The notes under the pieces are model-generated. The model was not told the origin of the DNA. It did not search any database and worked only from the letters and a program-made list of their open reading frames with translations. A program made the position numbers and the translations under genes. A stretch of 64,000 bases of DNA from Floccularia luteovirens (taxonomy: Eukaryota; Basidiomycota; Agaricomycetes; Agaricales; Squamanitaceae). The DNA lies in contig VSJF01000006.1 of NCBI GenBank assembly GCA_009739215.1, positions 1,302,001 to 1,366,000 of the forward strand. Direction: 5' to 3'. Shown here piece by piece: positions 28,597 to 39,677 of the stretch (positions are counted from its first letter, which is position 1; every line of letters starts with the position of its first letter).

Positions 28597-29162
28597 TGGT
28601 GGGGCAAGTTGTGCTCACTGTAACATGTAGTTCAGGGAGGAGGCGTTCCCTTGTGCGAGGTTCAGCGAAGAGATTGCTGGAAGAAGAATTTGGCACTAGC
28701 AGAATGTATATTTGTCGTTGTTAGGATCGGAGTACTTCGAACTGATCATTCTGGTCATCGCAGGCTGCGGTTCTCTGAATTCTGCTTGCCTTCATCATGA
28801 AACATGCTGATCCTGCAATTAACATACAAAGTAAATCAGTGGCATCTTATCGCAGTATACGTCGGATAAATCAAGATTTTCATCCGACCGCTCAGTAATA
28901 AATAAATCAATAGGCCGCTGCATTCTGCTAGTCTTTTTTCAGTAATAATTAATAAACAAGCAGTTCAAGTTTCTTCTTGTATCTATGTAGTGTTCACACA
29001 ACTACTTACATACTTTCCGATGGATGTCCAGTTTATTAAGAGTCATTGATGAAATAAATCGGGTTGTGCCGATTGGTTGCCACGGTGCCCTGAAAGAGTC
29101 AAAACATAACCCGTCCCTCTTCACCTTCCATATCCCTCTATCTCTCATTTCCCTCCTTCCAT
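28597..29162. promoter_or_regulatory. Divergent intergenic region (PRP40 / unknown gene)
   Basis: 566 bp between divergent start codons. The right end has CCCTC/CTTCC pyrimidine tracts just before the plus-strand ATG. No other gene is seen. Confidence 0.4.
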
Positions 29163-30587
29163 ATGCCCCATTACACTCCCCAAGACGAAGCTAATACCCA
29201 ATACCTTCATCCTTCTTTATCCCCACCGCGCAAAGGGTCGTTACGTCCACAAAGCATCATTAACAACCGTCGATCAACAAACACTCTACGCGGTCCTGCA
29301 AATGGCGTCGATGAGGATGCTGCAAATGGGAGACACTCTCTAGCCCATGAGCTAGCTGTTGCCCTCATGCCAGAGCCCAGTGCTGGCTCGAAACTGCTTG
29401 CAGAAGAATTTGGTATTGAATTTGATGAGGGCGCAGAAGGGATAGACGCTGATGTGCCACATAATAATCAGAATGGTGTGGATGTTACAGTAGACAGTGG
29501 TGACATCCCATTATCGTTTGCAGATGAACTAGGTTCCGCAGTGGCTCTGGATTCTTCATCGTTTGGAAATGTGGCAGCAGTTAATGATATTCGAGACGAC
29601 ATCGATCCTGTTTTTGCCAGCCCAAAGATACCTCATAGACAGAAGAAAGAGCGGACCCCAGAACAAGATGCAATGCAAGTCCTAGCAGAAAATCTTGAAT
29701 CGACTGATAAATTCCTTGGACACCTCAGAACATTAGATATCGATGTTGGATCTGCAGGCTCGCAGCAGCCTGCATTAGAACGTATCGCGTCCGATGTCAT
29801 TAGAAGAATTAACGATACTGTAAGGGATAGAGAAGGGCAGGTACGAGAACTGCTGGGGTACGAGCGAGAATTTAGGAAAATTGCCGGTGAACTTGGTGGC
29901 AGTGACGTTTTGGGGCAATTGGACGAGCTTGAATCTATTGAAGATCTATCAGAGTCAGCAATCTCTCCCAACGAGCATCCCCGCTCCGCAGAACCCCGCA
30001 GGACTCTTGATGTGTTGATGGAAGAAGAACCACAAACTCCTTCTCCCCATCATCGTTACAGGTCAAGCACACATGACTGGGAGCTGGACCCACACCAACG
30101 ATTATTAGGCGATGAGGAAGACGAAGAGGGTGTTGCCACATCTCCAGTTAAAGATTCATTCCCTACACCACCCCCACTTAATGGCCCCACCACCCCAGGA
30201 AAGACTGTTCCCCAACTAGCACACCTGCGCTCATTCACATCTTCCCTCGTCACCTCTTTGACAACTATTTCCGAGCAAGCTCAGGTGAACGGGGCCGCAA
30301 CAACCGAGGCAGGACGGAAGATCCGTGCCTTGAAGAATAAGCTCGGTGGGTGGCGCATGGACTGGGATAGTGCAGAACGCAGTCGAATGAAGATAGAAAG
30401 ATGGGAAGCTGGCTTTATAGATGGCGATTGGGCGGACGGCAACAGCCCAGACGATACTACATCTGCCCCAAGGGCTGCCGCCTCCAAACGGGTAGATGGA
30501 AGAAAGATTGTGGCAGAACATTTACAAGCCTTTGAATTATCATTGGCGGATGCTGCTCGCAAGACACAAGCAATCATGGCGCGGTAA
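29163..30587 (+). CDS. Unknown acidic, partly coiled-coil protein (474 aa)
   Basis: Single uninterrupted frame of 474 codons, unusual here because most neighbours have introns. It starts MPHYTPQDEANTQYLHPSLS after a pyrimidine-rich leader. Residues 1-60 are probably disordered. A conserved-looking block HELAVALMPEP...LLAEEFGIEFDEG follows at about 62-90. Residues about 160-270 are helical and charged (TDKFLGHLRTLDIDV, DVIRRINDTVRDREGQVREL), suggesting coiled coil. A Ser/Pro/acidic linker follows, then another helical region (EAGRKIRALKNKLGGWRMDW) and a C-terminal HLQAFELSLADAARKTQ. No signal peptide or membrane segment. I do not recognise the family; a scaffold or complex subunit is possible, and no function is claimed. 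Confidence 0.8.
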   Translation: MPHYTPQDEANTQYLHPSLSPPRKGSLRPQSIINNRRSTNTLRGPANGVDEDAANGRHSLAHELAVALMPEPSAGSKLLAEEFGIEFDEGAEGIDADVPHNNQNGVDVTVDSGDIPLSFADELGSAVALDSSSFGNVAAVNDIRDDIDPVFASPKIPHRQKKERTPEQDAMQVLAENLESTDKFLGHLRTLDIDVGSAGSQQPALERIASDVIRRINDTVRDREGQVRELLGYEREFRKIAGELGGSDVLGQLDELESIEDLSESAISPNEHPRSAEPRRTLDVLMEEEPQTPSPHHRYRSSTHDWELDPHQRLLGDEEDEEGVATSPVKDSFPTPPPLNGPTTPGKTVPQLAHLRSFTSSLVTSLTTISEQAQVNGAATTEAGRKIRALKNKLGGWRMDWDSAERSRMKIERWEAGFIDGDWADGNSPDDTTSAPRAAASKRVDGRKIVAEHLQAFELSLADAARKTQAIMAR

Positions 30588-30767
30588 TTTAGTCCTTTCG
30601 TCTTTGTTATTTAATTCTTCATTCTGCATTATCTTTTTAACATATTGTCCATCATAGTCCCCGTATTGTACTACAGCAGTCACACCCAATATCCAAAACA
30701 AATATCCCCCCGTTGTTACTAGATGGATCCACGTATACCCTGTCATAAAGCTTTACAAATTGTCCCC

Positions 30768-33700
30768 CTAACCCTTGTATTTGAACCTATGGAACAGTTC
30801 TGATGTGTTGGTTACAGTATGAATGAATATAACCCTTACCACATTGTCCTAACAAATGTGATCATCAGAAGGACCCATAGTCGTGCCGGACAAAAAGTCT
30901 TACCTTGCATCTACAGCTTCCTTACGGACAGACCGTTTTGGGTCGTCCAGCACCTTAGCCAACTGACGAATGACTAATGTTTTATGCGGGTGTAGCACAT
31001 CATAACGGATAATGTTTGGCAGAACCGCGAGATATTTCAATGCTGCTATTCTGACACGCTGCACGTACAGATTTTCAGATCGAAAAATGGTGAATCAACC
31101 AGACGAGAGTGCACATACAACAGACGGCATATCCTCCACAAAACAGTTCTTCAACATAGCAGATACAAGCGTTGATGCGTGCTCCGCCACTAAGCCTTTT
31201 TCCGGGGAATCTTCCTCAGCAGCCGTCAAGAAAGTGTTGATAACATTGCACCGTATTTCGTGATCTGGTAGGTCAAGACCACGTATCAAGAGCGGGAGAA
31301 GCTGAAAGTAGTTGAGATTGGGGAATATTTTCTGAATAAGAGTACACACCATTGGAATTTGATGGGCATAGGTAGATTTAGGTATGGACTTTATAAGCGC
31401 AGCCAAAGCAACTAAAGATGCTACTTGTTTCTCTGGTTCTGTCGAAGAAGAAATACAGTTATGAGATGGGAGGACATTAGATGTGGTGGATTATTACAAA
31501 CCACTAGCATTGCCAGCTCCGGATATAAGGCGGGGAAGGACAGCTGAGATAAATTTTTGTATGTGGAGGAACTTGAAAAAGATATTCCAATCACTAATAA
31601 ATATTCTGATCGGATCTACTCAAGTAGGACTAACCTTTATTACGGCATGGTTCTCCTTTATCAATACAGAGTCTGGAGCAGTGATTTGTCCCATTGCTTT
31701 ACCTGCGTCCCAGTTGATACTTGTGTCATCAAAGACACCCAGCAGCTTATCTGTAAATTTGCTTGCTAATGGGTGACTCCGTACAACAAGTGCCTTGGAA
31801 ATCTGTACACCCATTAAAAAATTTGATTCCCAGTTAGTGTATAGCAAAATGCGCACCCATATCCAAGCTTTAATCGCACGTTGACGAGATTCAATTGATT
31901 TTGAAGAGCTTGTTATTTCTCGTTCCCAAGAGGTTTCCAACTTCTCAATCAGAAACTCAGTTACATCTATGTCATGTCTTGGTTAGTAAACAACTAGCTA
32001 CAGAATCGCTCGAACATACCATCAGTATGTTTGTTGACGACGGAAGAAACTAGATGCAAAGTCGCATCTAGTTGTAAATCGTTATCTGCTTTGGAAAGGC
32101 CCCATGCAAGAAGCCCTTCCAATCTATCGACATTTGTCAACGGTAATGGTACCTATAAGAAGTTGATTGATACAGTGAATCTAATTTTACGGAAAGGAAA
32201 TTACTTCGACACGAAGGGAAATGACAGCAGCGGAGAACAGTGCGACGAGATTCTTGTGTTTCGAGGATGCCGTATCCTGTTTAAAATAGTAAAATCACTC
32301 AGGACAATATACTAGGACACTATGATACATACACTGAAAGGGCACAAAGCGGCATCTGGGGGGATCTTTTGATGTCCTTCTGCAATTTGACTAATATCTC
32401 CACCGTAGAATGCATTGAACAATGCTGTTGCGAACAGTCGTTGTCTCCTATAAGAAGGCAAAGTGAGCATACAATATAGTTTTTGTGCGTTTTTGACCCA
32501 CTGTTCCGTTAAATTTCGTGTGATAAGGCCAATGATTTGAGCAGCAACCGCGACCAACCTCGGATCCGTAGCAGCTGACTTTTGTTCTCCAGGGACAAAA
32601 GCAGCATATATAAATAAATTAAAGAGGCGAGGAACTAAGCGGTCAATGTATTTAGCAACGTCAGGATGGCCCTTTTCTACCTTCGTTGATAATGTTTGAG
32701 CAAGGGTTTTTAAGATCGAGTGGGCATATGCTGCAATTAATTCGACATCTTCAGCGCCGGATGATCGGTTGTGCGGGAAGCAGACCAAGTCCAATTTTGT
32801 TGTAAGTCGAATAACAAGTGTCTCGAAAAGCTCGGATTGTATGCATAATGTTTTGAGAGCAGAGAGGATGCGCCAACAGCGTGCGCGTTCAGTCTTTGCT
32901 TCTCTTTGTGGTGGAACATCAGGAAGAGCGGCGAACAGAAGTGGGAGTGTTTGTTGTTCCACATGTCTGGGTGTGTGAATCGAAATAGCTGATAGAAGAT
33001 CAAGTGCTAGATCGCTGGGGGTAGTTTAAAATTAGCTTGAGCATTCATGGAAATGGAGGTGGAATAACCTGGTATCATCGAAATCACCCAAGCTAGATTC
33101 TAGCACGTCATCAACATTATGGACAATGAAGCCAAGTTCCTCATCTGAGAGGAGGTTTTTTGTCATAACCAACTGCTTGAGGCCAATAAGAGCAGGGTGC
33201 CTCGATGTCGAATTTTTCAGACCGACAGTGAACACACCCAACACTTCATCCTTGAATGGCGAAAGCAATGATGGCCTATCATTTTCCGTCTGTTCCTTCA
33301 AAGTAGAGTTACTAGCCGCTGCAATGAAATCAGACAACAGCGTCAAGACAGCTGGTCTATTCAATGTTTCATCTGGATTTAAGAATAGCTTGACGAGATG
33401 GGGGATAGCTTGCGATACAGTAAACCGAGAGACAGAAGCTGGTTTATGTTTTCAGCCAAACTATGCAGGTCGAGTAATTTTTTTTACTGACGGGTTGTTG
33501 AGATGAGCGCGCAAAGGATTTTCGCAGCTGGCCTTGCCTGACTTTTCTCAGGTTCTTTGAGAATTTGCAGACATTCCTCACAAGCGTCACGTGCGAAGCC
33601 TTGGACATCTTCATTTGATTCCAACGCACTTTCTTCATCCAAATATATAGTGTTGACGAGGATTTGAGTGGTTTTGAGGGCCTCTTCCTCTGTCTCAGGA

Positions 33701-35083
33701 TCTGTAGGTTGGAACACCTCGAACCGTTCGTCAGCAGAGAATTCGTCATGAACAATATCTGAGGTACCTCTAACTTCAAGGAGTTCCATAATTTGCGTGC
33801 AACAGCGCGCGCTAGTGCAGCACCATACACAGGTAGACTAGATGCCATTGTTTGCAGGGTATCTTTCTAATAAGAATTAGTCTTATGTCTTTATATACAA
33901 CCCAATCAAATTACTTTTATAGGGCGCGAGCCAGCATTCAGTTTTTCCAAGAAAACAGGAATAGCCATGGGCCCAAATGCGGGAGTCGCACTTATGCATG
34001 CACTGGATCATGTCATTGAATAAAAATGCAAACTTGAGCATATAAGATATCACACCGGAGCGCCAGTCTTAAGTCATCAGTAGTTATACCGTAAGGATCG
34101 TTAGGTGGTGGCCTGAATGTGATCGGGAAATAGCAAAAAATAATGTTGTAAAAAGACTGTTTTGCTGGTATTATAACTTGATCAGAGAAAGAATTAATAA
34201 ATATCGTACCTCGATGTGATGTGAGATATCGAACTCAATCAAAAGGACGCGTGCAATAGCAAAAACTACGAGTAGGTTCCTTGGATCTTTCTCTCCATCC
34301 ACGAAGGTAATGTATGGTCCAAGGAAAACTTTCCCCATAGCTTTTAAAACTATACAGATTTCAGAAGCAGCAGTAGATGAGAGTAGTATCTAAAACGCAC
34401 CATCTCTATGGCGCGCAACTATAGTATCGATGATCATGTAAGCCTGTGAATCTGACAGTTTGGACAAAAACTTTCATGCGAACATGTCGGAAAATGCTAC
34501 GAATCAAGGTTGAAGCCAAGTAAAATCGTCGCGCAGAACTAATGTACGTACGTTTCAATAACCACCTTAGCATCAAGAGAAGTAAACGAGGGTAGTGGAA
34601 CCAGAGTGACAAGACCCTTCAACGCCGGTATAACAGTCTCTGAATCGTCTAATAGTCCACAATAGAATGGGACAAGGACCCTGACTGTATGTAGAGTTAG
34701 CTTTGGGGGGTCAGTTCATAGTAGGAGGTAGTGATCATACCCGCCTGACGATCTAGCTTATCGGAAGGGCATTTCTCCAGTACTAAAGACAAGAGTTCAA
34801 CACCTACCATCATCCAAACTGTAAAATAGATATTAGTCGGGTAAAATAAAAGTAAGACTTCACCCTTGCTGCGGAGAGCATCATCTTCTGAGGTTAGATA
34901 CTCCCCAAGTGCTTTCACAACCATCAACAAGGGGAATTTGCCCTCGGATATTTCTATTGGTGTCAAATTAAATTTACCAAAAAATTGTATGGGGTTTCAT
35001 GGCATGCCTGATACAATCATGTCTATCTCTTCGGGTCTGCTGGATGCCATCCAGGTGTGCACCAACCGATTGGTTGACGCCAT
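30768..35083 (-). CDS. MMS19: MMS19/Met18-type cytosolic Fe-S targeting and DNA repair protein
   Basis: HEAT-repeat protein of the cytosolic Fe-S targeting complex, which delivers clusters to DNA polymerases, helicases and XPD; loss affects nucleotide excision repair and transcription. The start at 35081-35083 reads MASTNRLVHTWMASSRPEE and splices to FPLLMVVKALGEYLTSEDD and DALRSKG, the diagnostic N-terminal block. The first intron begins with GC, not GT. The middle has ALPDVPPQREAKTERARCW and AYAHSILKTLAQ. The C-terminal HEAT repeats include PLLIRGLDLPDHEIRCNV and DPKRSVRKEAVDAR, and a last short exon ends at 30768-30770. About fifteen short introns are scattered through it. Confidence 0.9.
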
Positions 35084-35314
35084 CACAGAGGATGTGATGT
35101 ATCGTAATCTTGCACGATGTTAGGGAAACAGAATTTGAGATTATATTATCTGGCTTGGAAGATGCGATAAGTATGCCGGAATAAAAATCGTAACCGTCGG
35201 AAGCGATGGTCACGCGTATGTCCCCGCCTTTCCCAAACCAAATTTATCGAAAAGCTAATAGTTCTCTCTTTGCTTTCTACTACTCGCCGTTAAACAAAGG
35301 CGTCGTCCACACAT

Positions 35315-37048
35315 ATGATATCGTTGGGCATTGCTGCCTCTCGATGTGTGTGGAAATTCCGCCGCTATGATCGACTTGGCCAATTCGCCCCGTTTTCAAG
35401 CACATCAATAAAAAAAGCTGCGCGTCATGAAGGTTCAAAGCAGCCATCCTCAGACGAACCGAAAGATAGGTGGAACTACAATACTACGCCTTTCGATGGA
35501 ACGGTTGATCCTGAACAAGTCAAGTTTCGACGTGTCGATGCGAATAGTTTGGAGAAGGAGACGTCTCCCCCACGGGGTGTCACGATGTTAGCTCGGGATT
35601 TCATTGAGGACTCCTTGTATAACCCGAATTATGGTTATTTCCCCAAACAGGCGACTATATTTGATACGAAAACTTCTCCATTCAACTTTGCTGCCCTTAG
35701 AAATACGGTTGAATTTCAAGAGGAAGTGGGACGCAAATATGCATCTTATGGTATTGATAGTCCTGAAGGTCCTGGGAGGCAGTTGTGGCATACACCAACG
35801 GAAATATTCAAGGTATGTGATTTAATACATTAAACGAAGCTTGTTTGCGAGCTTATGATGACTGCAGCCTTGGTACGGTCGAGCAATCGCTCGATGTCTC
35901 GTATCGGAATACTTGCTGAAGTATTTTCCATATGAAGATTTTATCATTTACGAAATTGGAGCCGGAAATGGGACACTAACTATGAACATACTTGACTACC
36001 TTCAAGAAGAGTACCCGGAAGTTTATGATCGTACGAGATATAACATCATCGAAATCAGTGGAAACCTGGTCAAACTACAGAAGGAGAAACTACGCAGTCG
36101 CCATCCTTGTGTAAACGTGACGCACCAAAGCATTTTCCACTGGCGTAAACGAGAACCAGCACCTTGCTTCTTCGTTGCGATGGAGGTTATTGTATGTATC
36201 AAAGCTCTCTCAGGTTTCTTGTGTTATTGACTTTATGCCGTGGATAGGATAATTTCGCACATGACTTGATTCGATATGATTTGCGTACTATGGAGCCCTA
36301 TCAGGGCGTAGTCACTATCTCTGAGGAAGGAGACTTTGACATCCTGTACACCAAAGTCACTGATCCGCTTATTTCTGCACTTCTGGAACTGCGTATGGAA
36401 CTTGGTCACCAACCTCCTGTGAACAAGCTGCTCCAAAGTTCAGCGGCCTTGCGACGGGCTTATCTATCTCTTCCCTTTGCTGCGAACCTTTCTGTGGAAG
36501 AATACGTTCCCACTCGATTGCTAAGTCTCCTTCGAACACTTCGTAATCACTTTCCACGACACAGATTACTTCTCTCTGATTTTTCATCATTGCCTGACAC
36601 GATTCCGGGAGTCAATGCACCCGTTGTCCAAACTCGGTTTAGGGGCATGACAGTGCCTTGTAGCACCTTGCTAGTTCGTCAAGGGTATTTTGATATCTTC
36701 TTCCCCACAAACTTTGAACGGCTAAGGGATATGTATGAGTACATTCTATCTCAACCACCATCTGTGGCAAGCAACACAGAATTTGAATCACGTCCATCCC
36801 CGATTCTCTCCACAACAACATCTGTCTCTCTCGGAGCCAACTTCTTTTCCTCACAATACCCAAAGAACCGTAGGACTCCTCTCGATGGTGTAACTTCAGC
36901 AAGCGGTCTACCAGTCGGTGAACGAAAGTCTAGTGTGTTCACACACTCGGAGTTTTTGGAAACCTATGCGGACTTGAGTAAAACGCGACTAAGAAATGGG
37001 GAAAACCCGATGCTGGACTATTACAAGAATGTAAAGTTCCTATTTTGA
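35315..37048 (+). CDS. NDUFAF7: NDUFAF7/MidA protein arginine methyltransferase, mitochondrial
   Basis: SAM-dependent methyltransferase of the MidA/DUF185 family. In animals NDUFAF7 dimethylates an arginine of complex I subunit NDUFS2 during assembly. Exons are 35315-35812, 35868-36191 and 36248-37048 with clean GT-AG joins. The N-terminus (MISLGIAASRCVWKFRRYDR) is a basic presequence. MLARDFIEDSLYNPNYGYF is the family's N-terminal motif, YEIGAGNGTLTMNILDYL the SAM-binding motif I, and EVIDNFAHDLI the motif after the second intron. The C-terminal part carries family sequence including PVNKLLQ and LLRQGYFDIF-type segments. Divergent from MMS19 with 231 bp between starts. Confidence 0.9.
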
Positions 37049-37235
37049 GGGGTTTTTTCTAATTATTGTTTTATACGGTTGGGTTTGCATAAAAAGTTGT
37101 TATCTGTATCTATCAAGTATTGTAATGCATTATAATACCCGATCTGAAAATGAAAGCACGTGCACATGAATTTCCGTCTTTTGGTCTTGGATTCGAAATT
37201 GCATCCTTGGCATTGCGCCAGGCGGCCAGGAGCAG

Positions 37236-39214
37236 ATGTTAGTCAAGTTCCGTCTACATCGAATAGCAGCAAAGCGCAGTTATTCCAACTACACAAAATT
37301 CCGTCAAATCATTGCCCAGCGGAACCCAGACATAAACGCGTTCGTTCACGTTTCCGACCCACCTCCCTTTCCTCCCGACGCCAATTCAAATTTTGCTGAG
37401 CTCCCACTTCTTGGGGTGTCTATTGCCATTAAGGATAATATAGCAACAAAATTTGCTCCTACAACATGTTCTTCGGCTATACTTAAAGGTTTTTTGTCTT
37501 TTTATCTCTATTTCAAAGTTCGTGACTTTTTAATTGTTCCAAGAGAGTAGATTATACTTCGCCATTTGACGCGACGGTGGTTCAATTGCTTCGACAATCT
37601 GGTGCAGATATTATCGGAAAAACGAATTGCGATGAATTTGGTATGGGGTAAGCCTCACTTTTCCTCTGGTATACATGGTCCATCATTCACCTGTTTTTAT
37701 AAAAGGTCTTTGAATATCCATTCTGTACACGGTCCAGTTGTCAACCCATCTGGTCCCTGCATTTCGTCCTCATCTAATGAGAGACGGTCAGCAGGGGGTA
37801 GTTCAGGCGGTAGTGCCGCAGCAGTAGCAGCAAATATGTGTCATGCGTGAGCACCTCTCCCAATCGAAATTTTGTTATGATGTATTTATGAGAGTACTAG
37901 GGCTCTGGGAACAGATACAGGTGGTTCTATACGCCTTCCTGCATCATATTGTGGTGTTGTTGGGTTGAAACCTTCTTATGGACTTATAAGCAGGTCCGTC
38001 TTCACATAAATGTTGTCAGTGACCACGTGAACTAAAGACAATGTTATAGGTGGGGCGCTGTGTCATTTGCTGACAGCTTAGATTGTGTGGGCATCATGTC
38101 AAAGGATATCTCCATGGCTCAAAAGATATTTAGTATGCTCATTCAACCATCACAGCAGGTTCATATATTCATAATCATCATTTTCACAAAGATATACTAT
38201 CATTTTACGATACCAAAGATCCCACAGCAGTCCCTCCAGAATCTCGCATCTTAGCATCTAACATATCCCAAAAACACATCAGCTCGTGGGGTTCAAATGA
38301 CAAACCTCTAGAGGGACTGAGAATAGGGATCCCTCAAGAATACTTCCCAACAGAACTCTCCAAAACCATCATCAGCCGCACCCGACGCACCATCTCCACT
38401 CTCAAAGCCAAAGGCGCACAAATCATCCCTGTATCCCTACCATCAACTCCATATGCGTTGAGTGCATACTATGTGTTAGCTTCTGCTGAAGCAAGTAGCA
38501 ATATGGCTCGTTATGATGGGGTGCAATATGGTGAGGGTTCATTTTTTCCCTCTCCCTCACTATCTTTTGGCGTTTAGCTATATGTGGCCCTTGGAGATTT
38601 TTGGGTTAATCAGTTGAAACATAGGCACGCGTGTTAAGCCACCACCAAACGCAGATTTGACGAAAACCTCAAAAATCTACGCTTACACGCGTTCTCTGGG
38701 GTTCGGCCAGGAGGTTCAGAAACGGATTATTTTAGGAACGTATGCACTTTCAGCAAGGTACGTAACCTCTTTCTTCCCTTCGGATTCTGAAGTTATTAAT
38801 TCTCTTTTCATCTACAGTGCATTTGATAATTATTTTCTGCAAGCCCAAAGAGTCCGACAACTCGTAAAAGACGACTTCAACAAAGTTTTCAACAAGCCCG
38901 ACTTTCGTTCCTCCTCAAACATGGGGCACCCCAATCCCAATGGAGTCGACGTCCTTCTCCACCCTTCATCAATTCGCACAGCACCCCCTCTCTCCAAACC
39001 CACGTCAGAAAACTCTTCAGAACAATCTTCAGACCTGGAAGGGTTAGATACATATGTTCAAGATGTCCTAACCGTCCCAGCCTCCTTAGCAGGTTTACCA
39101 GCACTCAGCATACCAGCTACGAAAAGTAGTGGCGAAGAAAACACTGAGAATGATGAATGGCCAGTCGGAATAAGCATTGTTGGACAATGGGGTTGTGAAA
39201 GAGATCTTATTTAA
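37236..39214 (+). CDS. Glutamyl-tRNA(Gln) amidotransferase subunit A, mitochondrial
   Basis: Amidase-signature subunit that makes ammonia from glutamine so Glu-tRNA(Gln) becomes Gln-tRNA(Gln) in mitochondria (yeast Her2). The start at 37236 gives [20 protein letters not shown]. The Ser-cisSer-Lys triad is complete: Lys in GVSIAIKDN, cis-Ser in [11 protein letters not shown], and nucleophile Ser in [17 protein letters not shown]. Further landmarks are [30 protein letters not shown] and, near the end, [14 protein letters not shown] and WPVGISIVG. The gene has about seven introns. The tail after the last glycine-rich block is short, so the protein ends slightly earlier than bacterial GatA. It lies 188 bp downstream of NDUFAF7 on the same strand. 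Confidence 0.93.
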
Positions 39215-39677
39215 AATCGGCCAAGTTTTAGAATCAGATTCTAATAATCAAAACTACACAATATAATTCTTTTCACATCTTTTGCTTTTGCTTTTAAGAA
39301 TTTTTTTTAACATGATGAGGGGATAACAATCGTCAATCGTTCTATGAATATATATAATCAAAAACATAACCAAAAGAAAAAAAGAAAACACCAGAAAAAT
39401 CACTTCTTCATATTCATATTCGGAGCCCACTTCCAGCACTTTACAATCACTGACCACTCCGTTTCCATTTCACCAGCAGAAGATACTCCATCCACAATAC
39501 AAACACCATCTTTTGTAAACCTAAACATCTCTTCTCCCAAATTCCGTTGCAAGACCTGAACAAGAGGATGATGATTATGATGATGCTTTGGTTGAGATTG
39601 GGGTACCGTATTTCCTATTGCTGTAGTCGCCGCCGTTGTAGTATCAATCGTAGTTGGAACGACTGTAGATTTTCGGA
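39215..39677. other. Convergent 3' intergenic region
   Basis: About 460 bp between the stops of GatA (plus) and the RXT3-like gene (minus). It is A/T-rich with poly-A/T runs around 39300 and 39375. No gene is seen; it probably holds both 3' UTRs. Confidence 0.4.
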
